From Chelonobacter sp050613185 (GTDB lineage Bacteria; Pseudomonadota; Gammaproteobacteria; Enterobacterales; Pasteurellaceae), in the NCBI RefSeq assembly GCF_050613185.1, contig NZ_CP192511.1, forward strand, positions 1,488,001-1,552,000: a DNA stretch of 64,000 bases, written 5' to 3'. Shown piece by piece: positions 17,323 through 25,021 of the stretch (the first letter of the stretch is position 1; every line of letters begins with the position of its first letter). Position numbers and translations under genes: made by a program. The notes beneath the pieces were generated by a model, which had not been told where the DNA came from, made no database searches, and worked only from the letters and a program-made list of their open reading frames with translations.

Positions 17323-18426
17323 ATGATCAACTATGCAGTGATTGGAGTGGGGTATTTCGGCGCCGATTTAGCCCGTATTATGAATAAACTGGATAATGCC
17401 AAGGTGACGGTGGTTTATGATCCGGCGAACGGCGATGATATTGCCAAGGAATTGGCTTGCGATCACGCGCCTAGCCTTGAGGCCGCTGTCAGTCGCGCCG
17501 ATGTCGATTGTGTCATTGTCGCCACCCCGAACTATTTGCACAAAGAACCGGTGTTACTGGCGGCAAAACATAAAAAACACGTTTTTTGCGAAAAACCGAT
17601 CGCTTTAAGTTATCAGGACTGCGATGAGATGGTGCGTGCTTGCGAGCAGAACGGTGTCACCTTTATGGCGGGGCATATTATGAATTTCTTCAATGGGGTG
17701 CAACACGCGAAGGAATTGATTCAGCAGGGGGTAATCGGCAAAGTGTTGTATTGCCACTCGGCAAGAAACGGGTGGGAGGATGAGCAACCGAGTATTTCTT
17801 GGAAAAAAATCCGTGAAAAATCCGGCGGGCATTTGTATCACCACATCCATGAATTGGATTGCGTGCAGTTTATTATGGGCGGTATGCCGAAAACGGTGAC
17901 CATGACCGCCGGCAATGTTGCTCACCGTGGCGAACGATTCGGCGATGAAGATGATATGTTATTTCTTAATTTGGAATTTGACGACAATCGTTTTGCGGTG
18001 TTGGAATGGGGTTCCGCCTTCCGCTGGGGAGAACACTACGTGCTGATCCAAGGCGAAAAGGGCGCGATTAAACTGGATATGTACCATTGCGGCGGCACGT
18101 TGCGCGTAAACGGACAAGATTCCCATTTCTTAATCCACGAAACGCAGGAAGAGGACGACGACCGCACTCGGATTTACACCGGCACTTGCATGGATGGCGC
18201 AATTCAATACGGACAGCCGGGCAAACGCACCCCGTTGTGGTTAAATTCGGTCATGCACAAAGAAATGCAATATCTGAACGATATTATGCACGGCATGACC
18301 CCGAGCGCGGAATTTACCAAGCTATTAACCGGCGAAGCAGCCCGTGCCGCCATTGCCACCGCGGACGCCTGTACCAAATCCCGCAATGAAAACCGTAAAG
18401 TGGCGTTGGACGAAATTGTCGGTTGA
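17323..18426 (+). CDS. Gfo/Idh/MocA family oxidoreductase
   Basis: A 367-residue NAD(P)-dependent dehydrogenase. The Rossmann motif is VIGVGYFGAD, the EKP motif is intact (Glu90-Lys91-Pro92 in FCEKPIALS), and the C-terminal domain carries the active-site GGHLYHHIHELD. Preceded by AGGAGAAAG. As the last gene of the ABC transporter operon it probably catalyses the first oxidation or an epimerising redox step of the imported sugar. It shares the GG-x(5)-HELD segment with the ETP-motif paralogue at 9970-11037, suggesting related substrates for the two. Confidence 0.88.
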   Translation: MINYAVIGVGYFGADLARIMNKLDNAKVTVVYDPANGDDIAKELACDHAPSLEAAVSRADVDCVIVATPNYLHKEPVLLAAKHKKHVFCEKPIALSYQDCDEMVRACEQNGVTFMAGHIMNFFNGVQHAKELIQQGVIGKVLYCHSARNGWEDEQPSISWKKIREKSGGHLYHHIHELDCVQFIMGGMPKTVTMTAGNVAHRGERFGDEDDMLFLNLEFDDNRFAVLEWGSAFRWGEHYVLIQGEKGAIKLDMYHCGGTLRVNGQDSHFLIHETQEEDDDRTRIYTGTCMDGAIQYGQPGKRTPLWLNSVMHKEMQYLNDIMHGMTPSAEFTKLLTGEAARAAIATADACTKSRNENRKVALDEIVG

Positions 18427-18436
18427 TCAATATCGG

Positions 18437-18476
18437 AGCGCACTTTGCTAAGATTGGCGCGGTAAAGTGCGCTTTT
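18437..18476. terminator. Bidirectional terminator between convergent genes
   Basis: AGCGCACTTT (18437-18446) pairs with AAAGTGCGCT (18464-18473), followed by TTTT on the plus strand. The arms look like uptake-signal cores altered at one side (GCGCACTT rather than CCGCACTT). It separates the carbohydrate operon from the convergent TauE/SafE gene. Confidence 0.6.
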
Positions 18477-18477
18477 G

Positions 18478-19278
18478 TTACTTGGTTAAATGAATCAATA
18501 ACATATATGCGGCAATGATTAATAGAATATAACCGAGTAGTTTTCGAGCAAGATCCGGTTTTAAAATCCCTCTGATTTTCATCGATAAGAAACTGGTCAG
18601 GAAAGAGCTGAGTACAACGATGATGACGATTGAAAAGCTGACATAACCCACTTGCCAGATGTGATCGAGGTGAAACGGCGGTTGCTTGGCGAGGTAGCCG
18701 TAAAGGCTGCCTAAGCCGCCGATTACCATCAAATAGTTACTGTACGGGGCGATTTGATATGGTTTGATACTGCGCAATTGTCCCAAGAGCGGCGCCATGA
18801 TTGAGCCGCCGCCGATACCTGTCATGCCGGCAATGGTGCCGCCAAACAAACATAGCGCAGTCCCTTTGAGGTTTTCATTTGCATTGCTTTGCGCCGTTTG
18901 CATTTTGGGCGGGATAAATATGGTTTTGAGTGCGAGCAGGGTCAATGTGCCGACGAATACCCCGATAATGATATTGTCGATTAAATAAAAACTGGCTTCA
19001 AAACCAAATTGTACGCCGATAATCATACCGAATGACCAAAATAAAACCGACTTCATATTTATTTTAATTTTTTGCTGATAAAAATAAATTAAGTTAATTA
19101 ATGCCGTACCAATCACAATGGTTAATGAAGTTGCCGCAATCATTTGCAGTGGGAAAGACGGAAATAAGGTATAGAGAATCGGCACCATTAATACCCCGCC
19201 GCCAATCCCAAAAACCGCCGACATTAAATTGGTGAGCATTCCGCATAAAATTAAAATACCAATCAGTGATACGCCCAT
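18478..19278 (-). CDS. TauE/SafE family sulfite exporter-like protein
   Basis: A 266-residue inner-membrane protein of the TauE/SafE family with about eight membrane segments; the family's glycine-rich repeats appear as FGIGGGVLMVPIL near the N-terminus and MTGIGGGSIMAPLL in the second half. Members export sulfite, sulfoacetate or other organosulfur anions. It is divergent from the YidK-like symporter of the sulfatase locus and shares a promoter region with it, which makes export of a sulfur compound released during sulfated-substrate breakdown plausible, though this is inference. Confidence 0.85.
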   Translation of the reverse strand: MGVSLIGILILCGMLTNLMSAVFGIGGGVLMVPILYTLFPSFPLQMIAATSLTIVIGTALINLIYFYQQKIKINMKSVLFWSFGMIIGVQFGFEASFYLIDNIIIGVFVGTLTLLALKTIFIPPKMQTAQSNANENLKGTALCLFGGTIAGMTGIGGGSIMAPLLGQLRSIKPYQIAPYSNYLMVIGGLGSLYGYLAKQPPFHLDHIWQVGYVSFSIVIIVVLSSFLTSFLSMKIRGILKPDLARKLLGYILLIIAAYMLLIHLTK

Positions 19279-19402
19279 AGTAAAGCCCTTATTACTTTTT
19301 GGCTTATTATGCCGATGAAAAATAAAGCCGCTTTATGATCATGCTCATATCGGGTTATATTTTTTTGGAGATTTTTTCCATTTTTTATCTTTTATTGGAA
19401 AC

Positions 19403-19418
19403 TGTGATCGAACTCACG
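19403..19418. promoter_or_regulatory. Probable CRP site upstream of the sulfatase locus
   Basis: TGTGATCGAACTCACG matches the TGTGA-N6-TCACA consensus at nine of ten conserved positions. It lies 101 bp upstream of the symporter start and in the divergent region with the TauE/SafE gene. Confidence 0.6.
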
Positions 19419-19425
19419 ATAGCGC

Positions 19426-19441
19426 TATGATAATTATCATA
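19426..19441. promoter_or_regulatory. Perfect 16-bp palindrome, candidate operator
   Basis: TATGATAATTATCATA is an exact palindrome located just after the CRP-like site and 77 bp before the symporter start. Its placement suggests an operator; the Crp/Fnr-family regulator encoded at 22940-23536 is a candidate but the site does not look like a standard CRP or FNR box. Confidence 0.5.
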
Positions 19442-19518
19442 ATGCCGGCGAGGCGACTGTATTATGCTAAATCCGTATCTTATTCAGATACCTTATTTGA
19501 TGAATATCGGAGGGTAAT

Positions 19519-21195
19519 ATGTTCCTTACAATCGTGAGTTTTCTTCTTGTTACAGGGATTGTCGGCTATATTTCGTGGCAAAAAACGAAAGGCGATGATT
19601 TAACAACCTCAAAAGGTTATTTTCTGGCAGGGCGTGGTTTAAGCGGATTAGTGATTGGTTGTTCAATGGTGTTGACTTCATTATCTACCGAGCAGTTAAT
19701 CGGGGTTAACGCGGTTTCCTATAAAGGCAATTTCTCGATTATTGCTTGGACGGTACAATCGGTGATCCCGTTATGTTTCTTGGCACTGTATTTATTACCG
19801 AAATATTTGCGTAACGGTTATACCACGATTCCGGAATTTTTTGAAAGCCGTTTTGACCGTCAAACACGCTTAATTATGTCGGGATTATTCTTGGTATTTT
19901 ATCTGTTTATCGTCATTCCGACCGCACTTTATACCGGTGCGATTGCCTTCAATAAAATCTTTAATTTAGAAGTGGTATTCGGGCTCAGTTATGGCGAGGC
20001 GATTGTCTATACCGTGATGGCGATAGGCATTGTCGGCGCAATTTATGCGATTTTCGGCGGTTTAAAAGCGGTGGCGGTGTCCGATACGCTAAACGCCATT
20101 CTTTTGGTTATCGGTGCATTATTAGTGCCGATTTTTGCTTTAGCCCATTTAGGCGACGGCAGTATCAGCGAAGGGGTGAGAACCATCACCACCACTCATG
20201 TGGAGAAATTCAATGCGATTGGCGCTGCAACTGATGCGGTGCCGTGGCCGGCGATTTTCACCGGGATTTTAATCGTGAATTTCTTCTATTGGACCACTAA
20301 CCAAGCAATCGTACAGCGGGCGTTGGGGGCAAAGGATTTGCAATCCGGGCAAAAAGGGATTTTGATTGCGGCATTATTCTTGCTGACCTTGCCGATTATT
20401 TTAAACTTGCCGGGCTTGCTCAGTTTCCATATCTTCGGCGATACCTTAAATCCGATGGATACGTCTTATCCGGTACTGGTCAGTAAAGTGTTGCCGACGG
20501 CATTGCAAGGCTTCTTTATTGCGGCGTTGTTCGGCGCGATTTTAAGTACCTTTAACTCGTTCTTAAATTCTGCCGCGACCATCTATTGCAAGGATTTATT
20601 GCCGTCGCTCAGCAGCAAAGTGCGGTCAGACCAAGAATTGATCACCTATGCGAAAAAAGTCTCGGCGGTGATGGCGGTGCTGACCATGATTATCGGACCG
20701 TTATTGATGTTCGGAACCGATGGCATTTTCTTATTGACCAAACGTTTTGCCGGTTTCGTCAATATTCCGATTGTCGCTTTGTTTGCGGTCGGGTTGTTTA
20801 ATAAAACCGTATCGGGGCTGGCGGCAAGAATCGCCTTATTGTTACACGTTATCTTATATTTCTCGATTGTTTGGGTGTTTAAAGTTCAGATTAATTTCGT
20901 GTATGTGATGGCGGCGTTGTTTGTGTTCGATGTGGCGGTGATGTTGATTTTGGGGCAGTTTTTGAAACGCGAGCCTTATCAAGACAGCAGCGTAAACCGC
21001 AGTGATGTCGATTTAACCAACTGGAAATACGTGCGCGTCACCGTGGCGTCATTAGTGCTTGGGTTAATTTCGCTACACGTGTTACTCTCTCCGTTAGGTT
21101 TGGCTTCACCCGACGGACAGCCGTTATTGGTATTGGCTGTGTATGTCGTATTGCAAGCGGTCTTGCTGGTGGTAATGCGAAATAAACAGGCGTAA
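19519..21195 (+). CDS. YidK-like sodium:solute symporter
   Basis: A 558-residue solute:sodium symporter family protein with about 14 membrane segments; the start follows a GGAGGG ribosome site. The early segment YFLAGRGLSGLVIGCSMVL and the sugar-type SSS signature around ISTFNSFLNSAATIYCKD-like sequence point to the SGLT-related, sugar-importing branch to which E. coli YidK belongs. In E. coli yidK neighbours the sulfatase-like gene yidJ; here a sulfatase also follows, so it probably imports the sulfated sugar or its product. The gap to the sulfatase gene holds a series of small hairpins. Confidence 0.85.
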   Translation: MFLTIVSFLLVTGIVGYISWQKTKGDDLTTSKGYFLAGRGLSGLVIGCSMVLTSLSTEQLIGVNAVSYKGNFSIIAWTVQSVIPLCFLALYLLPKYLRNGYTTIPEFFESRFDRQTRLIMSGLFLVFYLFIVIPTALYTGAIAFNKIFNLEVVFGLSYGEAIVYTVMAIGIVGAIYAIFGGLKAVAVSDTLNAILLVIGALLVPIFALAHLGDGSISEGVRTITTTHVEKFNAIGAATDAVPWPAIFTGILIVNFFYWTTNQAIVQRALGAKDLQSGQKGILIAALFLLTLPIILNLPGLLSFHIFGDTLNPMDTSYPVLVSKVLPTALQGFFIAALFGAILSTFNSFLNSAATIYCKDLLPSLSSKVRSDQELITYAKKVSAVMAVLTMIIGPLLMFGTDGIFLLTKRFAGFVNIPIVALFAVGLFNKTVSGLAARIALLLHVILYFSIVWVFKVQINFVYVMAALFVFDVAVMLILGQFLKREPYQDSSVNRSDVDLTNWKYVRVTVASLVLGLISLHVLLSPLGLASPDGQPLLVLAVYVVLQAVLLVVMRNKQA

Positions 21196-21241
21196 AACAT
21201 CACATTATTAATCCATAATGCGGGCATTCTTTTATCCGACA

Positions 21242-21348
21242 GCGACCGACGGTCGCAATCGGTTAAGCATTGATGAAAGGCTTTGCCTCTCTGAAGCAGC
21301 CGCAAAGCGGCTGATCTATGCGTAAGCTAGTACGGCTTTGCCGTGCTA
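21242..21348 (+). repeat. Four consecutive triloop hairpins
   Basis: Four short inverted repeats, each with a three-base loop, follow one another: GCGACC-gac-GGTCGC (21242-21256), AGGC-ttt-GCCT (about 21278-21288), CAGCCGC-aaa-GCGGCTG (21297-21313) and TAGTACGGC-ttt-GCCGTGCTA (21328-21348). They lie in the transcript between symporter and sulfatase. None is followed by a T-run, so simple termination is unlikely. Confidence 0.6.
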
Positions 21349-21375
21349 GGCTAAATCACCAAACATGAGGTTGTA

Positions 21376-22821
21376 ATGAATATTATCTATATTTTACTGG
21401 ATCAGGTGCGCAAGGATATGTTGGGCACATACGGACATCAAATTGTCAAAACCCCCAACCTAGACCGACTTGCCGAACAAGGCATTCGCTTTAATAATGC
21501 CTTTACCCCGGCTTCCGTTTGCGGCCCTGCACGCACCTCGTTATTCACCGGGTTAATGCCGTCTACGCACGGCATTATCAAAAACGGCGAAAAAGGCGGC
21601 ACTGGTGAAATCAGCCGCCAAGCGCCGAATATCGCCAATCTTGAGGGTTATAACACCTATGTTGTCGGCAAATGGCATGTCGGCACAAAATCCGTACCGG
21701 AAGATTATGACATTCAGGGGCATAATTTTGACGGCTACGGTTATCCCGGCAGCGGAGTGTATAAAAACTTGGTGTTTAACCAACCGCCGACCCATTCCAA
21801 TCGTTATCACGAATGGCTGTTGGAAAATAACCACCCGATTCCGGAAGTCAGCAACGCCTATTTCGGCGACAACCCGCACTTACGGGTGCAGGAACTGTGC
21901 GGTTTATTGTCCGGCACAAAAGAACAAACCATTGCGTATTTCATCATTGACGAAGCGAAACGCTATATTCAGCAATCGTTGGAACAAAACAAGCCGTTCT
22001 TTACTTGGATTAACTTCTGGGGGCCGCATACGCCGTGCATTGTGCCGGAGCCCTATTATTCGATGTACAGCAAAGACGATGTGGTGCTGGACGACAGTTT
22101 CTTCAAACCGTTGGAAGGCAAGCCGGGACACTACCGCACGATTTCCAAAATGTGGGGCATGTGGGAAGCGAGCGAAGATCATTGGAAAGAGGTGATCACC
22201 AAATTCTGGGGCTATATCACCCTGATTGATGATGTGATCGGCGATTTATTCGCCTATTTGCACGCCAACGGCTTGTATGACGACACCTTTATCGTGGCAA
22301 CCGCCGATCACGGCGATGCGATGGGCGCACATCGCATGATTGAAAAAGGCGAGTTTATGTTTGACACCACCTACAACATTCCGATGATTGTCAAAGATCC
22401 GCAAGCGGCGCGTGTCAATCGGCAAGACGACAACTTGATTTATCTGCATGATCTGACTTCGACGGTGTTCGATATTGCCAAACAGCCGATTCCGCCGGCA
22501 TTTCACGGCGAAACCCTGCTGCCGATCACGCGCGACGAGAAAAGCAACGCCCGCAAAGGCGTATTGGCGCAGCTGGCGGGACATTTTGTCTATTTTGAAC
22601 AACGGATGTGGCGGCGCAAAGATTACAAATTGGTGTTTAACGCCACCGATTTATGCGAGCTGTACGATGTGAAGCAAGATCCGCAAGAGCTGCACAATCT
22701 GTTTTACGATGAGCGTTACCGTGAGCTGAAAGCGGAAATGTTGGAAGAAATGCGAGTGGAAATGAAAAAGCTGGGCGATCCGTTGGAAAATTGGGTGTAT
22801 CGGATTATTAACGAGATCTAG
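21376..22821 (+). CDS. Cys-type sulfatase, YidJ-like
   Basis: A 481-residue arylsulfatase-superfamily hydrolase. The metal-binding start (YILLDQVRKDMLGTYG) is followed by the activation motif CGPARTSLFTG with Cys49, the residue converted to formylglycine. TADHGDAMGAH supplies later metal ligands. There is no signal peptide, so the enzyme should be cytoplasmic and act on an imported sulfated compound, which fits the symporter upstream. A Cys-type enzyme in an anaerobe-capable cell needs a radical SAM maturase; one is encoded two genes downstream. The sulfated substrate (a sulfated sugar is likely) is not determined. Confidence 0.9.
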   Translation: MNIIYILLDQVRKDMLGTYGHQIVKTPNLDRLAEQGIRFNNAFTPASVCGPARTSLFTGLMPSTHGIIKNGEKGGTGEISRQAPNIANLEGYNTYVVGKWHVGTKSVPEDYDIQGHNFDGYGYPGSGVYKNLVFNQPPTHSNRYHEWLLENNHPIPEVSNAYFGDNPHLRVQELCGLLSGTKEQTIAYFIIDEAKRYIQQSLEQNKPFFTWINFWGPHTPCIVPEPYYSMYSKDDVVLDDSFFKPLEGKPGHYRTISKMWGMWEASEDHWKEVITKFWGYITLIDDVIGDLFAYLHANGLYDDTFIVATADHGDAMGAHRMIEKGEFMFDTTYNIPMIVKDPQAARVNRQDDNLIYLHDLTSTVFDIAKQPIPPAFHGETLLPITRDEKSNARKGVLAQLAGHFVYFEQRMWRRKDYKLVFNATDLCELYDVKQDPQELHNLFYDERYRELKAEMLEEMRVEMKKLGDPLENWVYRIINEI

Positions 22822-22835
22822 CTCAAAAAAACGAA

Positions 22836-22890
22836 AAAAAGCAAAGATAGAGCAGATGGAAATCGTTGTTTTGTCTTTGCTTTTTGTTAA
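22836..22890 (+). terminator. Possible terminator after the sulfatase gene
   Basis: AAAAAGCAAAGA (22836-22847) can pair with TCTTTGCTTTTT (22874-22885); the second arm ends in a T-run. The 26-base loop and A-T-rich stem make it a weak candidate. Confidence 0.4.
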
Positions 22891-22939
22891 AAAGCAGTCG
22901 AGAATAAAGCGATGTCCGGTAAACGTTGTGAGGAATATG

Positions 22940-23536
22940 ATGGATAAAAAACCTATTTTGCCGACCGCACTTTCTTATTGCCAAGTGATTCATCTGCACA
23001 ATTTACCCAAAGGGATGAGCGTATATGAGCAGGGTGAAGTGGCGCAAGAGTTTTATTACGTTAAACAGGGCTTGATCGGGCTGTATCATATGTTGGATAA
23101 CGGCAAGGAGAGCTTGGTGCGTCTGTATCGGCAGGGCGACTATTTCGGTTTTCGCACGCTGTTCGGTTTGGGCGACAACCAGTATCATTGCAATGCCAAG
23201 GTGCTGATTGAGGCTGAGATCGTTCGCATTAAGCCGCAAAGCCTGGAATTGTTTTTTCTGCATAATTCGGAAATGACCAAGTTCTTATTGCAAACCTTAG
23301 CCAATGAATTGCGTGATGCGGAGCAGAGACTGGTAAAAAGCGCTTATCTGCGCACGTTGGATCGGGTGATTGACAGCTTATGTTTTTTAACCACCAATTT
23401 CCCTTATTACAATTGGACCTATCGTGAAATTGCCGAGTATGCCGGTTGCGAAACCGAAACCGCGATCCGTATTGGCAAAGAGTTAAAGCAAAACGGTTTG
23501 TTTAGCGAACTGTTGCCCAATCATAAAGCGAAATAG
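22940..23536 (+). CDS. Crp/Fnr family transcriptional regulator
   Basis: A regulator of about 198 residues with an N-terminal cyclic-nucleotide-type beta-roll (GMSVYEQGEVAQEFYYVKQGLIGLY) and a C-terminal winged helix (YREIAEYAGCETETAIRIGKEL). No four-cysteine FNR cluster is seen, and the cNMP-binding arginine/glutamate signature is not obvious, so the effector is unknown. Starts at 22940 and 22937 are both possible; 22940 is better spaced from GAGG. An open frame extends upstream to 22856 but begins inside the probable terminator. Its position between sulfatase and maturase genes suggests it controls the locus. Confidence 0.8.
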   Translation: MDKKPILPTALSYCQVIHLHNLPKGMSVYEQGEVAQEFYYVKQGLIGLYHMLDNGKESLVRLYRQGDYFGFRTLFGLGDNQYHCNAKVLIEAEIVRIKPQSLELFFLHNSEMTKFLLQTLANELRDAEQRLVKSAYLRTLDRVIDSLCFLTTNFPYYNWTYREIAEYAGCETETAIRIGKELKQNGLFSELLPNHKAK

Positions 23537-23579
23537 CGTTCCCTGAATGAATTTAAAGGGCGTGGGAAGTGCGGTTTTT

Positions 23580-23707
23580 CCTTCTCCCTTGATGGGAGAA
23601 GGTGTCCGCAGGACGGATGAGGGTGAAATAACCGCACTTTACCCCTCATCCTGATTTTCGCTTCTGAACGAAGCAAAAATCTGTCCTTCTCCCACAAGGG
23701 GAGAAGG
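23580..23707. repeat. Composite intergenic inverted repeat element
   Basis: The element begins with the hairpin CCTTCTCCC-x5-GGGAGAAGG and ends with the similar CCTTCTCCC-x6-GGGAGAAGG. Inside, GGATGAGGGT pairs with ACCCCTCATCC, and a further hairpin lies at GATTTTCGCTTC / GAAGCAAAAATC. The two ends are inverted copies of one unit. A relative lies on the other side of the maturase gene at 24894-24983. An uptake signal (ACCGCACTT) sits in the centre. Confidence 0.7.
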
Positions 23708-23734
23708 ATAATTCAAACTAAACAAGGACGCAGT

Positions 23735-24889
23735 ATGTCATTTTTTGCCCCGCAAGCGCATTTTCATTTAATGGCAAAACCGAGCAGCTTTCACTGTAAT
23801 ATTCAGTGCGAATACTGTTTCTATTTGGAAAAAGAGCAGGATTTTGGCAAGAAAACGCCGTTCATGTCGCCGGAAACACTGAAAAATTACGTTAAAAATT
23901 ATATCGAATCGCACAGCGGTGATCGGGTGGAATTTGCTTGGCAAGGCGGCGAGCCGACCTTGTTGGGCTTGGATTTTTTTAAACAGGCGGTGGCATTACA
24001 ACAGCAATTTGCCAACGGCAAAATCATTACCAACGCGTTTCAAACCAATGGCATTGCCTTAAATCGCCAATGGGCGCAATTTTTCAAACAGCACCAATTT
24101 TTAATCGGCTTGTCGATTGACGGGCTCAGTGCGGTGCATAACCGTTACCGCCTTGCCAACAACGGCAGTCCGACCTTTGATAAAGTTTTGAATGCACTGG
24201 AATTATTAAAAGCCTACCACGTGGATTTCAATACCCTGACGGTGGTCAACGATCAAAATTGGGATAAGGGAAAAGAGACTTATCAAGCGTTAAAAGCCTT
24301 CGGTTCAACTTTTATGCAGTTTATTCCGATTGTAGAGTGCGCACAGACCGAACAGGCGCCAAAGTGCGGTCAAACCACCGCGTTTTCCGTGCCGCCGGAG
24401 GGATACGGGCGCTTTTTATTCGATGTATTTCAAGCGTGGCAGCCGCAAGATGTCGGGCAAATTTTTGTATTGGAGTTTGAGAATTTATTGGGGCAGTGGC
24501 TTGGCTATCCGTCCGGCAGTTGCGTACATCAGCCTACCTGCGGCAACTCATTGGTGGTGGAAGCGAATGGCGATGTGTACAGCTGCGATCACTATGTGTA
24601 TCCGCAATATCAAGTGGGCAATCTGAATCAACAATCGCTGCGCGAGATTGTGCTGTCGCCACAACAGCGCCAATTCGGAGCAAACAAACAACAGCAACTG
24701 ACCGCACTTTGTCGCCAATGCGAATTTTTGCCGTTGTGTCAGGGCGGCTGCCCGAAACATCGGATCGTAGCCGTCGAACAAGAGCCGAATTTGCACAACT
24801 ATTTATGTGCCTCATACCGTTATTTTTACCGCCAAACCGCGCCCTTTATGCAGCAAATGCGGCAACAGATTCAGCAATCGAGACAATAA
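23735..24889 (+). CDS. Anaerobic sulfatase-maturating enzyme (radical SAM/SPASM)
   Basis: A 384-residue radical SAM protein. The cluster motif C-x3-C-x2-C is Cys21, Cys25 and Cys28 (HCNIQCEYCFYLEK). The C-terminal SPASM domain holds the cysteines for two more 4Fe-4S clusters (PTCGNS, YSCDHYV, ALCRQCEFLPLCQGGCPKH). The enzyme converts the active-site cysteine of sulfatases to formylglycine without oxygen, and the Cys-type sulfatase at 21376 is the evident client. Intergenic repeat elements flank the gene on both sides, so it could be a separately acquired cassette. Confidence 0.93.
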   Translation: MSFFAPQAHFHLMAKPSSFHCNIQCEYCFYLEKEQDFGKKTPFMSPETLKNYVKNYIESHSGDRVEFAWQGGEPTLLGLDFFKQAVALQQQFANGKIITNAFQTNGIALNRQWAQFFKQHQFLIGLSIDGLSAVHNRYRLANNGSPTFDKVLNALELLKAYHVDFNTLTVVNDQNWDKGKETYQALKAFGSTFMQFIPIVECAQTEQAPKCGQTTAFSVPPEGYGRFLFDVFQAWQPQDVGQIFVLEFENLLGQWLGYPSGSCVHQPTCGNSLVVEANGDVYSCDHYVYPQYQVGNLNQQSLREIVLSPQQRQFGANKQQQLTALCRQCEFLPLCQGGCPKHRIVAVEQEPNLHNYLCASYRYFYRQTAPFMQQMRQQIQQSRQ

Positions 24890-24893
24890 AAAA

Positions 24894-24983
24894 CCTTTCT
24901 CCCTTGGTGGGGGAAGGTTGGACGGCTGATAAAGTCTAATTTCCCGCCCTCCGCATGCGGAGGGCGGTGTCCGAAGGACGGAT
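24894..24983. repeat. Repeat element with a 24-bp perfect palindrome
   Basis: The left part, CCTTTCTCCCTTGGTGGGGG, resembles the ends of the element at 23580-23707. A perfect palindrome spans 24944-24967, with half-site CCGCCCTCCGCA. It runs into GGTGTCCGAAGGACGGAT, nearly identical to GGTGTCCGCAGGACGGAT in the first element. The palindrome could also terminate maturase transcription. Confidence 0.7.
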
Positions 24984-25021
24984 AACCGTTTAAACCGCAC
25001 TTTTATTATTAGGAGACAATA

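Noticed and set aside
21242..21348. Hairpin series as a CRISPR array
   Set aside because: The hairpins differ in sequence and spacing, and there are no repeated units separated by constant-length spacers.
23580..23707. Repeat element as an insertion sequence
   Set aside because: It is only 128 bp with no coding capacity; at most a small non-autonomous element.
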